From Bacillota bacterium (GTDB lineage Bacteria; Bacillota; Clostridia; Christensenellales; CAG-138), in assembly GCA_023455425.1 (NCBI GenBank), contig JAEYCM010000040.1:1-6694 (forward strand): a stretch of 6,694 nucleotides of DNA. Reading direction: 5' to 3'. Below the pieces are notes generated by a model. It saw only the letters and a list, made by a program, of their open reading frames with translations. It made no database searches and was not told where the DNA came from. Both the position numbers and the translations under genes were made by a program. Below, in pieces: positions 1-5,908 of this stretch. Each line of letters begins with the position of its first letter. Within the stretch, counting starts at the first letter, position 1.

Positions 1-50
1 GTCACACTGTGGGTTTATAACAGAAAACGTGACGCACACCATAGGATTAC

Positions 51-127
51 TGGTGGGATTAGTTGGGATCGAACCAACGACCTCTACGATGTCAACGTAG
101 CGCTCTGACCAGCTGAGCTATAACCCC
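51..127 (-). tRNA. tRNA-Val (anticodon GAC), CCA encoded
   Basis: Read on the minus strand this is a complete 77-nt tRNA including the encoded CCA (51-53). The acceptor arms GGGGTTA and TAATCCC pair over 7 bp with one G-T wobble. The D arm is GCTC/GAGC. The anticodon stem CTACG/CGTAG closes the loop TTGACAT, with GAC at 91-93, which reads the valine codon GUC. The T arm is GTTGG-TTCGATC-CCAAC. All cloverleaf elements are intact, so this should be a functional valine tRNA. No second tRNA is visible in the 50 bases downstream of it. Confidence 0.97.
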
Positions 128-134
128 GTTTTGG

Positions 135-149
135 CCCGAAATTTTCGGG
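135..149 (-). repeat. Inverted repeat in tRNA-Val leader
   Basis: CCCGAAA and TTTCGGG form a perfect 7-bp dyad around one base, between the tRNA promoter and the mature tRNA 5' end. It would lie in the short 5' leader of the precursor. It could be a processing or transcription-related hairpin; nothing in the sequence decides this. Confidence 0.5.
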
Positions 150-159
150 TGCACATACT

Positions 160-187
160 ATTATACATAAAAGGCGGGCGATTGCAA
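160..187 (-). promoter_or_regulatory. Sigma-A type promoter of tRNA-Val
   Basis: On the minus strand TTGCAA (187-182) and TATAAT (165-160) are separated by 16 bp. The -10 is a perfect consensus. It places the transcription start near 153, about 25 nt before the mature tRNA. Confidence 0.8.
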
Positions 188-210
188 GGGGAATTTTACC
201 CTGTTCGGCG

Positions 211-239
211 CGGACAAACGCCAGCAAATATGCTATACT
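211..239 (+). promoter_or_regulatory. Extended -10 promoter of the leader RNA / DUF4364 gene
   Basis: CGGACA (211-216) is a 4/6 -35, followed by a 17-bp spacer and TATACT (234-239) preceded by TGC, an extended -10. Transcription would start near 246, leaving a leader of about 117 nt before the DUF4364 gene. It is divergent from the tRNA-Val promoter. Confidence 0.65.
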
Positions 240-245
240 ATAAGG

Positions 246-360
246 GAAATCCGCCCGTGCGGACGCCGTGACGGACTGCGCTTTTAAGGCCGCTTCGTTC
301 CCACATGGCGTTCCTAAGTGAGATAGCGTAAGCCTCGGGCAAAGAAAGGCGGAAGCATTC
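246..360 (+). ncRNA. Structured leader RNA upstream of DUF4364 gene
   Basis: The transcript from the 211-239 promoter can fold into a three-way junction. P1 is TCCGCC (250-255) with GGCGGA (348-353). P2 is 259-268 with 272-281, with three mismatches. P3 is GGCCGCT (288-294) with AGCG/GCC (325-328, 332-334), bulging TAA at 329-331. P3 is topped by CACATGG (302-308) with CCTAAGTG (313-320). GGCGGA in P1 is also the only Shine-Dalgarno-like sequence, 9 nt before the ATG at 363, so a closed P1 would hide it. No U-rich terminator separates it from the gene. The P3 hairpin followed by AGCC recalls the 3' half of 6S RNA, but the predicted length is too short for 6S. I do not match it to a riboswitch class I know. 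Pairing was judged by eye. Confidence 0.45.
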
Positions 361-362
361 AA

Positions 363-902
363 ATGGCCTATTTCTCTCAGGGTACGTCGCGCCAAAAGCT
401 CATGCTTTTGTATTTTCTAAAGGCGATCGATTTTGAAATTACACGGAACCAACTCTTCCGCATCTTCGTGGAGCGGGACTGGATGGATTATTTTGATTTT
501 CAGGCGCGCATGAATGAGCTTGAGGAAGACGCGCTCGTCGCCGCTATCCCCTGCGCGTTCGGGCAGGGATACCGCATCACGCCGCAGGGCGAGCAAACAC
601 TTACGATGTTCTCGCAGGAGCTTCCGTTCTCCCTGCGGGAAAAACTCACGGCCACCGCCGCGGAAAACCGCGAACCCGTGCGGAGCGAGGCGCAGTTTTA
701 CGCCCGCCAGACCCAGATGCCGGACGGCGGCTACCTCGCCGTGCTCCGACTGATGGACAAGACCTCCCACATCATCGATCTTTCGCTGCGCTTTCCCACC
801 GCGCAGCTTGCGCAGGCCGCATGCGACGCCTGGCCCGGGCAGGCCGAGGCCATTTACAACGCGGTGATCGGACGCCTGCTCTCTTCGGAGGACAACAGCT
901 AG
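363..902 (+). CDS. DUF4364 family protein (winged-helix-like)
   Basis: This 179-residue protein has the length and the conserved N-terminal pattern of the Firmicutes DUF4364 family. A hydrophobic helix (KLMLLYFLKAIDFEITRNQL, about 12-31) is followed by a YFDFQ-x4-ELEEDAL stretch (about 43-57) and GYRITPQGEQTL (about 69-80), which together look like a winged helix-turn-helix with its wing. The C-terminal half (about 95-170) has alternating strands and helices and no motif I can name. There is no signal peptide or membrane segment, so it is cytoplasmic. The ATG at 363 is the first start after the leader and has GGCGGA 9 nt upstream. The function of the family is unknown to me; a DNA-binding or regulatory role is inference from the N-terminal fold. 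It appears to be transcribed alone from the 211-239 promoter. Confidence 0.85.
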   Translation: MAYFSQGTSRQKLMLLYFLKAIDFEITRNQLFRIFVERDWMDYFDFQARMNELEEDALVAAIPCAFGQGYRITPQGEQTLTMFSQELPFSLREKLTATAAENREPVRSEAQFYARQTQMPDGGYLAVLRLMDKTSHIIDLSLRFPTAQLAQAACDAWPGQAEAIYNAVIGRLLSSEDNS

Positions 903-964
903 CGCTTCGACGTATGTCTTTTACGGGATTCTGTTTCTTTACCGACAGGCCATGATCCATTGAT

Positions 965-994
965 TTGACAGCTGACCTTTAGAGCTGATACACT
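965..994 (+). promoter_or_regulatory. Promoter of the 3D-domain protein / rsmA operon
   Basis: A perfect -35 TTGACA (965-970), an 18-bp spacer and TACACT (989-994) preceded by TGA (extended -10) place the start near 1001. An inverted repeat CAGCT (969-973) / AGCTG (983-987) lies between the two hexamers and could be an operator, or chance. Confidence 0.7.
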
Positions 995-1064
995 ATGTTA
1001 GGATTTGTCATGGCTTTTTTTTCGTCCCCAAAATAGGGGCATTTCAGGCAGAAAGGAACACGGT

Positions 1065-2393
1065 ATGCGCAGGACCCGCAGGCGGCAGGGCTTGTATTCC
1101 TCCGGCTATCTCCCGCCGCACCGGCGTTATGGCCGCCAGGCGGCAGGCGGCTTTTTGCGCAGGCTCAATTCCGTGCTCGCTACAGCCCCGGCTTTTCTGC
1201 TGCACGCGCTGCTGCTGCCTTTTCACGCGCTTTCCCTTCTGTTTCAAAAGCGCAGGCCCGGACGCGGCTTTGTTCCAGCGGAGTTGACCGCCGACGGCAT
1301 CGCGCCGGAGCCCGCCATACAGCCGCCTATGCGGGCAAGCCGCACGCCGGTCATTGCCCCGGCCGCAGACATCCGCACACAGCGCATCGTGACGATCTCG
1401 CTGCTCGCCGCAGTCGCCGTATCGTCCCTTTTCCTGGGCTGGGCGCTTGTTTACAGCGATACTTCCATCCCTGTGACCGTCCATGCAAACGGCCGGACCC
1501 GCACCATACTCACCAAGGCGGAAACGGTGGAAGCGCTGCTGCAAACCAACGGCATTGCACTTACAGAAAGCGACGTTATAAATTATGAGCCTTCCTCGGC
1601 GCTTCTTCCCAATATGGAAGTAACAGTGACGTCTTCCTTCCCGGTGGCTGTGGCCTCCGGCGGGGAAGTTTCCGTGCTGCAGATGCGCGAAGGCAGCGTG
1701 GGCACCGCGCTTTCGCTTGCGGGCGTGACCTATGATTTTGACGATGAGCTAACCGTCCTTCCCTACGCGGATGTGGAACCGGGCATGTTGATACGACATA
1801 TCGACGTCAAGACCGAATACATGACCGTTGACGAGGTCATGGAATACGATGAGGAGATCATCAAGGACGCGGACATCTACATCGGCAATGATAAACTCGT
1901 AACCAAGGGTGAAGACGGCGAAAAGCGCACCGTCAGGCGCATCGTCTACCGGGACGGCATATTGTCTTCCCGCGAGATCATGAACCAGATCATTCTCAAG
2001 GAAGCGGTGGACGAGGTCAAAATCGTCGGCACGAAAATCCGTTACCAGACCAGTCTCACCGGCGATACCCGCATCTGGAAGCCTAAGCCCACCCAGGACC
2101 AAATCAAAAAGACCGTGGTGGCGGAAGAGGTCACCGCCTACACGCATACCGGCAACCGCACCGCAACGGGGCGCCACCCCAGGGTGGGTTATGTGGCCGT
2201 CAACCCCAACGTCATCCCCTATGGAACAAAGCTGTATATCCCAGGCTACGGGTATTGCACCGCGCAGGATACCGGCGCGTTCCGCCATGAGAACGGCGGC
2301 AACAAGAACCAGATCGATCTGTTTATGGAAACGGAAAAAGAATGCAAGAAGTGGGGACGCAAGCGCAACGTCACCATTTATATCCTAAAATGA
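1065..2393 (+). CDS. YabE-like cell-wall protein: DUF348 x2, G5, 3D domain
   Basis: This 442-residue protein has a basic N-terminus, a hydrophobic stretch at about 41-60 and a membrane anchor at about 108-130 (IVTISLLAAVAVSSLFLGW). Outside the membrane come two DUF348 repeats (about 136-185 and 192-240; VTVHANGRTRTILTKAETVE), a G5 domain (about 246-328) and a C-terminal 3D domain (about 354-442). The order matches Bacillus YabE and resuscitation/stationary-phase survival type wall enzymes. 3D domains share the MltA/YuiC lytic transglycosylase fold, so peptidoglycan cleavage at the cell surface is the expected role. Two of the three eponymous aspartates are present (D402 in QDTGA, D418 in QIDLF); the first is N380 (AVNP). 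I chose ATG 1065 because AAAGGA lies 7 nt upstream. A TTG at 1005 would extend it by 20 residues but sits about 5 nt after the predicted transcription start. The stop overlaps rsmA. Confidence 0.88.
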   Translation: MRRTRRRQGLYSSGYLPPHRRYGRQAAGGFLRRLNSVLATAPAFLLHALLLPFHALSLLFQKRRPGRGFVPAELTADGIAPEPAIQPPMRASRTPVIAPAADIRTQRIVTISLLAAVAVSSLFLGWALVYSDTSIPVTVHANGRTRTILTKAETVEALLQTNGIALTESDVINYEPSSALLPNMEVTVTSSFPVAVASGGEVSVLQMREGSVGTALSLAGVTYDFDDELTVLPYADVEPGMLIRHIDVKTEYMTVDEVMEYDEEIIKDADIYIGNDKLVTKGEDGEKRTVRRIVYRDGILSSREIMNQIILKEAVDEVKIVGTKIRYQTSLTGDTRIWKPKPTQDQIKKTVVAEEVTAYTHTGNRTATGRHPRVGYVAVNPNVIPYGTKLYIPGYGYCTAQDTGAFRHENGGNKNQIDLFMETEKECKKWGRKRNVTIYILK

Positions 2394-3253
2394 GCGCGGC
2401 CGCAGCATTCACATACCCGCTGTGCTCGCCCGCGGGCATCAAGGAGCGGCTCGCCATCTTTGGCCTCACGCCCAACAAGGCGCTGGGGCAGAATTTTTTG
2501 GCGGACGAAGGCGCGCGCAACGCGCTCGTCGCCGCCATGCAGGTAGACGGGTTGCCGGTTCTTGAAATCGGCCCCGGCCTTGGTGCGCTCACGGAGGGCC
2601 TGCTGCTCCGCGCAAAAGCGGTGGCCGCCGTGGAAAAGGATGCCGCCATGGTGCGCGTATTGCAAGAAACGCTGCCCTCCCCGCGGCTGATCCTTGTGGA
2701 AGGGGATATCCTCAAAACCAATCTTGCCGCGCTTCATCAAGACCTGGGCGGCGGCCCGCTCGCCGTGGCCGGAAACCTGCCCTACTACATCACAACGCCC
2801 ATCGTGCTGATGCTGTTAAAGTGCGCCCTCCCCATTGCAAGCATGACGCTGATGCTGCAGCAGGAGGCGGCGGAACGCTTTTTCGCCAAACCTAACGACC
2901 GCGTCTATGGTCCGCTAACCGTCGCCGCGCAATGCGGCTATACTGTGGAAGAGGTGATCAAGCTCCCCCCTTCCGCCTATTATCCGCAGCCGGACGTGCA
3001 TTCCGCTGTGGTGCGCCTTGTTTCAAAAGGCGCCGCATTGCCCGAAGGCTTCTTATCGTTTTTGCAAAGCGCGTTCGCCATGCGGAGAAAAACGCTGTTG
3101 AACAATCTGCTTTCCGCAGGGTATCAGCGCGAACGCATCCAGGAAGCGTTGCAGGAAACCAGCCTGCCAACAGGCGTGCGCGCCGAAGCGTTGGAGCCGG
3201 AGGCGCTGCGCGCGATGTACGCACATCTCAACAGGAATACCGGCGAGGCATAA
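2390..3253 (+). CDS. rsmA: 16S rRNA (adenine(1518)-N6/adenine(1519)-N6)-dimethyltransferase
   Basis: RsmA (KsgA) uses S-adenosylmethionine to dimethylate two adjacent adenosines in helix 45 of 16S rRNA, a late step of 30S maturation. The 287-residue product has the full motif set: ALGQNFLAD (31-39), the SAM-binding VLEIGPGLGALTEG (57-70), VEKD (81-84), VEGDIL (103-108), the catalytic NLPYYITTP (129-137), PPSAYYPQPDVHSAVVRL (193-210) and FAMRRKTLLNNLL (229-241). The ATG at 2390 overlaps the upstream stop as ATGA, so translation is probably coupled; no good Shine-Dalgarno precedes it. An in-frame ATG at 2342 (GGA 9 nt upstream) would add 16 residues that do not fit the family; the position of LGQNFL in known members favours 2390. 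The gene ends 3 bp before the convergent feoB stop. In Bacillus rnmV (ribonuclease M5) sits between yabE and rsmA; here it does not. Confidence 0.95.
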   Translation: MSAAAAFTYPLCSPAGIKERLAIFGLTPNKALGQNFLADEGARNALVAAMQVDGLPVLEIGPGLGALTEGLLLRAKAVAAVEKDAAMVRVLQETLPSPRLILVEGDILKTNLAALHQDLGGGPLAVAGNLPYYITTPIVLMLLKCALPIASMTLMLQQEAAERFFAKPNDRVYGPLTVAAQCGYTVEEVIKLPPSAYYPQPDVHSAVVRLVSKGAALPEGFLSFLQSAFAMRRKTLLNNLLSAGYQRERIQEALQETSLPTGVRAEALEPEALRAMYAHLNRNTGEA

Positions 3254-3256
3254 TCC

Positions 3257-5374
3257 CTACGCCAACCCAAACAGCCTTGCCAAATTTGCAAAGAGCGCAC
3301 AGGCCGCAAAACCGAATATCGTGGGAAGCAGAAAACCGATGACCATCCACTTGCGGCTGCCGGTTTCTTTTTTTATGGTCAAAAGCGTAGTGGAACAGGG
3401 CCAGTGCATCAGGCAAAACAGCACCACGCACACGGCGGTTACCCAGGTCCATCCGTTTTGGGTCAGCAGCGCCGAAAGCGAGGCCAACGAGTCGTATTCC
3501 AACAGGCTGCCTTGGGAGAGATACGTCATTAGGATGATGGGAATGACGATCTCGTTGGCGGGCAGACCCAGAATGAACGCCATCAGGATCACACCGTCCA
3601 GACCAAAGAAGCGGGCGAACGGGTCCAGAAATGCCGTCCCTTGGGCAAGCAGCGTCAGCCCGCCGACGTTCACATTCGCCAGTATCCAGATAATCAGCCC
3701 GGCAGGGGCCGCAATGACCACCGCGCGGCTTAATACAAACAGCGTCCTGTCGAATATGGAGCGGACGATGACCTTGCCGATCTGCGGCCTTCGAAAGGGC
3801 GGAAGCTCCAGCGTAAAGGCGGAGGGTTCGCCTTTTAATATGGTTTTGGAAAGCAGCCAGGAGGAAAGGAATGTCATCATCACACCCAGCGCAATGATGG
3901 CTGTGAGCAGCAGCGCTGCAACCATGCCATCCCCCGGGCGTGCGGCGGTGCCGACAAAGAATATGGTGAGGATGGCGATGAGGGTTGGAAACCGCCCGTT
4001 GCAGGGAGCAAAATTGTTGGTCAATATGGCGATCAGCCGCTCGCGCGGGCTGTCGATAATACGGCACCCTATGACCCCCGCGGCATTACAGCCGAATCCC
4101 ATGCACATCGTGAGTGACTGTTTTCCGCAGGCGTTGCATTTGCGGAAGCGGTGGTCCAGGTTGAACGCCACGCGCGGCAGCACGCCCAAGTCCTCCAGCA
4201 GCGTAAACAGCGGAAAGAAGATCGCCATGGGCGGCAGCATGACGGATACCACCCAGGCAAGCACGCGGTATACGCCGTCAACCAACATGCCGCGCAGCCA
4301 TTCCGCCGCGCCCACTGCCAGCAGGCCCTCCGAAAGCCGGTCTCCCACCCAGAACAGGCCGTCCGCCAGCAGGCGGGAGGGCACGTTTGCGCCCGCGATG
4401 GTAATATAGAATACCACCGAGAGCATCAGCAGCATGATGAGCGTTCCCGTCCATTTGCCGGTGAGCAGTTTATCAAGCTTCCACTGGCGCGCCTGGTACT
4501 GAACCTTAGGCTGCGTCACGCAGGCTGCGGCAAGGCGTTCCGCCTCGCGGTAGAGTCCTGCCACCAGCGCATCCTCCAGCTTTTCGCAGCCGGACGCACG
4601 GAGCGCTTCCCGCGCGCGGAAAAGCGGCTCGCTCAAAAGTCCCTCCAAATCAAGGCCAAGCTGTTCCCGGATGCGCGCAAGCAGCGTCTGGTCCCCTTCG
4701 AGCAGCTTCAAGGCGGTAAACCGGGGTGGAAGATTTTTCAGCGGCAGCTCATAAAGCGCGGGCAGCAGGATGGCGACCGCCTCCTCCACGCCGGAGGCGT
4801 AGCGGACTTCGTACGGCGCTTTTCCGCGCTGCGCCGCCACCTCCTCCACGCGGGCCATTAAGTCCTCCAATCCCTTGTTTTCCCGGGCGGAAGTACCCAC
4901 CACCGGAACCCCAAGCATTCGTTCAAGCGCAGCAAGATCCAGTTTGACTCCCTTTTTCTCCGCCTCATCCATCAGGTTTACGCAGACGACGGTGCGCGGC
5001 GCAAGCTCCAGCGTTTGCAGCACAAGGTTCAAGTTCCGCTCCAGGCAGGTGGCGTCGCAGACCACCACAGAGGCCTCGGCCCCGCCAAACAGCAGGAAGT
5101 CCCGGGCGATCTCCTCTTCCGCAGAATGCGCCATCAGTGAATACGTTCCGGGCAGGTCCACCAGCACATATCCCGCCTTATGAAATACAGCGCGCCCCTG
5201 TGCGCTCGCCACCGTCTTCCCTGGCCAGTTTCCGGTGTGCTGACGCATTCCGGTTAAGGCATTGAATACGGTGGATTTTCCCACGTTGGGATTGCCCGCC
5301 AAAGCGATCACCACATCGTTCTCGTTTTCCCTGTGTATTTGCAGAAGCGCCGGACGCCTGAACTGCTCTTCCAT
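3257..5374 (-). CDS. feoB: Ferrous iron transport protein B
   Basis: FeoB is the inner-membrane Fe(II) transporter with a cytosolic GTPase domain. The 705-residue product has G1 GNPNVGKST (28-35), the G2 threonine near T54, G3 DLPG (73-76), G4 NLMD (133-136) and G5 TSA (161-163). A helical insertion domain follows to about 300. Membrane segments run from about 311 to the C-terminus, with two gate-like repeats (GFGCNAAG 426-433; GLPANEIVIP 603-612). The segment at 411-460 is cysteine-rich (C413, C416, C424, C429, C437, C458), as in the clostridial FeoB subtype. The start at 5374 has GGGGAGGG 4 nt upstream on the minus strand. feoA lies 11 bp upstream, so the two form an operon read from the regulator-proximal promoter region. 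Length and motifs indicate an intact gene. Several long open frames on the opposite strand are shadows. Confidence 0.96.
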   Translation of the reverse strand: MEEQFRRPALLQIHRENENDVVIALAGNPNVGKSTVFNALTGMRQHTGNWPGKTVASAQGRAVFHKAGYVLVDLPGTYSLMAHSAEEEIARDFLLFGGAEASVVVCDATCLERNLNLVLQTLELAPRTVVCVNLMDEAEKKGVKLDLAALERMLGVPVVGTSARENKGLEDLMARVEEVAAQRGKAPYEVRYASGVEEAVAILLPALYELPLKNLPPRFTALKLLEGDQTLLARIREQLGLDLEGLLSEPLFRAREALRASGCEKLEDALVAGLYREAERLAAACVTQPKVQYQARQWKLDKLLTGKWTGTLIMLLMLSVVFYITIAGANVPSRLLADGLFWVGDRLSEGLLAVGAAEWLRGMLVDGVYRVLAWVVSVMLPPMAIFFPLFTLLEDLGVLPRVAFNLDHRFRKCNACGKQSLTMCMGFGCNAAGVIGCRIIDSPRERLIAILTNNFAPCNGRFPTLIAILTIFFVGTAARPGDGMVAALLLTAIIALGVMMTFLSSWLLSKTILKGEPSAFTLELPPFRRPQIGKVIVRSIFDRTLFVLSRAVVIAAPAGLIIWILANVNVGGLTLLAQGTAFLDPFARFFGLDGVILMAFILGLPANEIVIPIILMTYLSQGSLLEYDSLASLSALLTQNGWTWVTAVCVVLFCLMHWPCSTTLLTIKKETGSRKWMVIGFLLPTIFGFAACALFANLARLFGLA
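3333..3374 (+). terminator. Possible rsmA-operon terminator inside feoB
   Basis: On the plus strand AAACCG (3333-3338) can pair with CGGTTT (3361-3366), followed by C and seven T residues (3368-3374). The 22-nt loop makes the hairpin weak. It lies about 80 bp past the rsmA stop, within the 3' end of the convergent feoB, and is the only terminator-like structure I see for the rsmA transcript. Confidence 0.3.
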
Positions 5375-5385
5375 GTTTCCCTCCC

Positions 5386-5616
5386 CTATACCGGCATCAG
5401 CCGCACGGTCGAAGCATCCTCGTTGCGCAGCGCCACCACCGCGCCGCGGATAAAGTAAGCCTTGGGATCGCCGGAAGGCGCTTCATATAAACAGGTTGCG
5501 CACGCGCCGGGCGTTAGCCCCATATCCAAAAGCCGCCTGCGCATCGTATCATTTGCGTACAGGGATGCGATTCGCACCGCTACGCCCACGGGCGCCTGCA
5601 GAAGACTTTCCATCAT
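5386..5616 (-). CDS. feoA: Ferrous iron transport protein A
   Basis: FeoA is a small cytoplasmic SH3-like protein that works with FeoB in Fe(II) uptake. The 76-residue product has the family pattern VGVAVRIASL (10-19), RRRLLDMGLTPGA (26-38) and GDPKAYFIRGAVVALRNEDA (49-68). The open frame continues upstream to 5904, but that stretch is non-homologous intergenic DNA carrying repeats and regulatory sites. The start is one of two adjacent ATGs (5616 or 5613). AAAGGA lies 11 nt upstream of the first and a weaker GAAGAG is closer. It is followed 11 bp later by feoB and is divergent from the MntR-like regulator, so metal-dependent repression by that regulator is the likely control. Confidence 0.92.
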   Translation of the reverse strand: MMESLLQAPVGVAVRIASLYANDTMRRRLLDMGLTPGACATCLYEAPSGDPKAYFIRGAVVALRNEDASTVRLMPV

Positions 5617-5682
5617 ACTCTTCTTGTTCCTTTCATATGTTTCATTAAATGGGGCGTTCCGCTGCATCGCCATGCGTTGCTG

Positions 5683-5696
5683 TTGCACGGGTGCAA
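5683..5696. promoter_or_regulatory. Perfect 14-bp dyad, candidate operator upstream of feoA
   Basis: TTGCAC and GTGCAA flank a central GG. The dyad lies 67 bp upstream of the feoA start. A second, smaller dyad GGAA-GT-TTCC follows at 5697-5706. DtxR/MntR regulators bind imperfect dyads of about this size as dimers, so this is a candidate site, but it does not match the MntR or DtxR consensus sequences as I know them. I cannot place a convincing -35/-10 pair for feoA; a TTTAAT at 5649-5644 (minus strand) with a poor -35 is the nearest option. Confidence 0.4.
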
Positions 5697-5755
5697 GGAA
5701 GTTTCCCTGACACAATATTATGCGGCGGGGGAAAAAAGGGTGATATTGCTCCCCC

Positions 5756-5774
5756 AATGAAGTAGCGAATTCGG
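5756..5774 (+). repeat. Near-direct copy of the regulator's first codons
   Basis: AATGAAG-T-AGCGAATTC (5756-5772) repeats AATGAAGAGCGAATTC (5908-5923), the start of the regulator gene, with one inserted T. The insertion turns the copy into ATG AAG TAG (5757-5765), a two-codon frame. It abuts the left arm of the 13-bp inverted repeat. Confidence 0.75.
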
Positions 5775-5775
5775 A

Positions 5776-5803
5776 TTGGCGCGGATATTTGCCGTCAGAT
5801 AAG
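5776..5803 (+). promoter_or_regulatory. Possible promoter of the MntR-like regulator
   Basis: TTGGCG (5776-5781) and GATAAG (5798-5803), each 4/6 to consensus, are separated by 16 bp. It would start transcription near 5810, inside the segment bracketed by the 13-bp inverted repeat. It is the best plus-strand pair I find, but it is weak. Confidence 0.3.
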
Positions 5804-5817
5804 GAAAAAAGCACAGG

Positions 5818-5833
5818 AATACCCGCAGGTATT
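5818..5833 (+). other. Hairpin with CGCA tetraloop in regulator leader
   Basis: AATACC (5818-5823) and GGTATT (5828-5833) form a perfect 6-bp stem closing the loop CGCA. A second hairpin, TGGCGG (5855-5860) with CCGCCA (5869-5874) around an 8-nt A-rich loop, follows. Both lie between the arms of the 13-bp inverted repeat and would be part of any transcript of the regulator starting upstream. Confidence 0.5.
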
Positions 5834-5908
5834 GCGAGCATTTTTGACGCAGTATGGCGGCAAAAAGACCGCCAAGATGTTTCATAATTTCGTTGGGGGA
5901 GCAATGTA

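Larger units (their letters stand above)
5745..5905. repeat. 13-bp perfect inverted repeat bracketing 135 bp upstream of the regulator
   Basis: ATTGCTCCCCCAA (5745-5757) is the exact reverse complement of TTGGGGGAGCAAT (5893-5905). The right arm contains the regulator's Shine-Dalgarno GGGGGAG (5895-5901). In RNA the arms would form a long helix that hides it. The left arm's TCCCCC (5750-5755) can alternatively pair with GGGGGA at 5727-5732. In DNA the pair could be recombination sites of a small invertible segment. Only the repeat itself is certain. Confidence 0.85.

Noticed and set aside
170..362. Full-length 6S RNA starting near 170
   Set aside because: Length would suit 6S, but the 5' part cannot form a closing stem with 335-362 and the clear promoter at 211-239 would lie inside it.
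84..395. Minus-strand open frame over the tRNA and leader region
   Set aside because: It overlaps the tRNA-Val and the structured leader and has no recognisable domain.
1005..1064. TTG start at 1005 for the 3D-domain protein
   Set aside because: It lies about 5 nt from the predicted transcription start, while ATG 1065 has a good Shine-Dalgarno.
3321..4409. Plus-strand open frame of 362 codons opposite feoB
   Set aside because: Composition is Ser/Pro/Arg-rich shadow sequence, there are no domain motifs, and feoB on the other strand is unmistakable and intact.
4151..4861. Plus-strand open frame of 236 codons opposite feoB
   Set aside because: His/Gln/Arg-rich shadow of the GTPase-insertion and membrane part of feoB; no motif.
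5789..5808. MntR box (TTTGCC ... AAGGAAA)
   Set aside because: The half-sites are present, but the spacing is several bases too long for the known MntR operator.
5617..5904. N-terminal extension of feoA by about 96 residues (open frame to 5904)
   Set aside because: The extension has no resemblance to FeoA, would place the whole regulatory region and the 13-bp repeat in coding sequence, and the 76-residue form has the family length and a Shine-Dalgarno.
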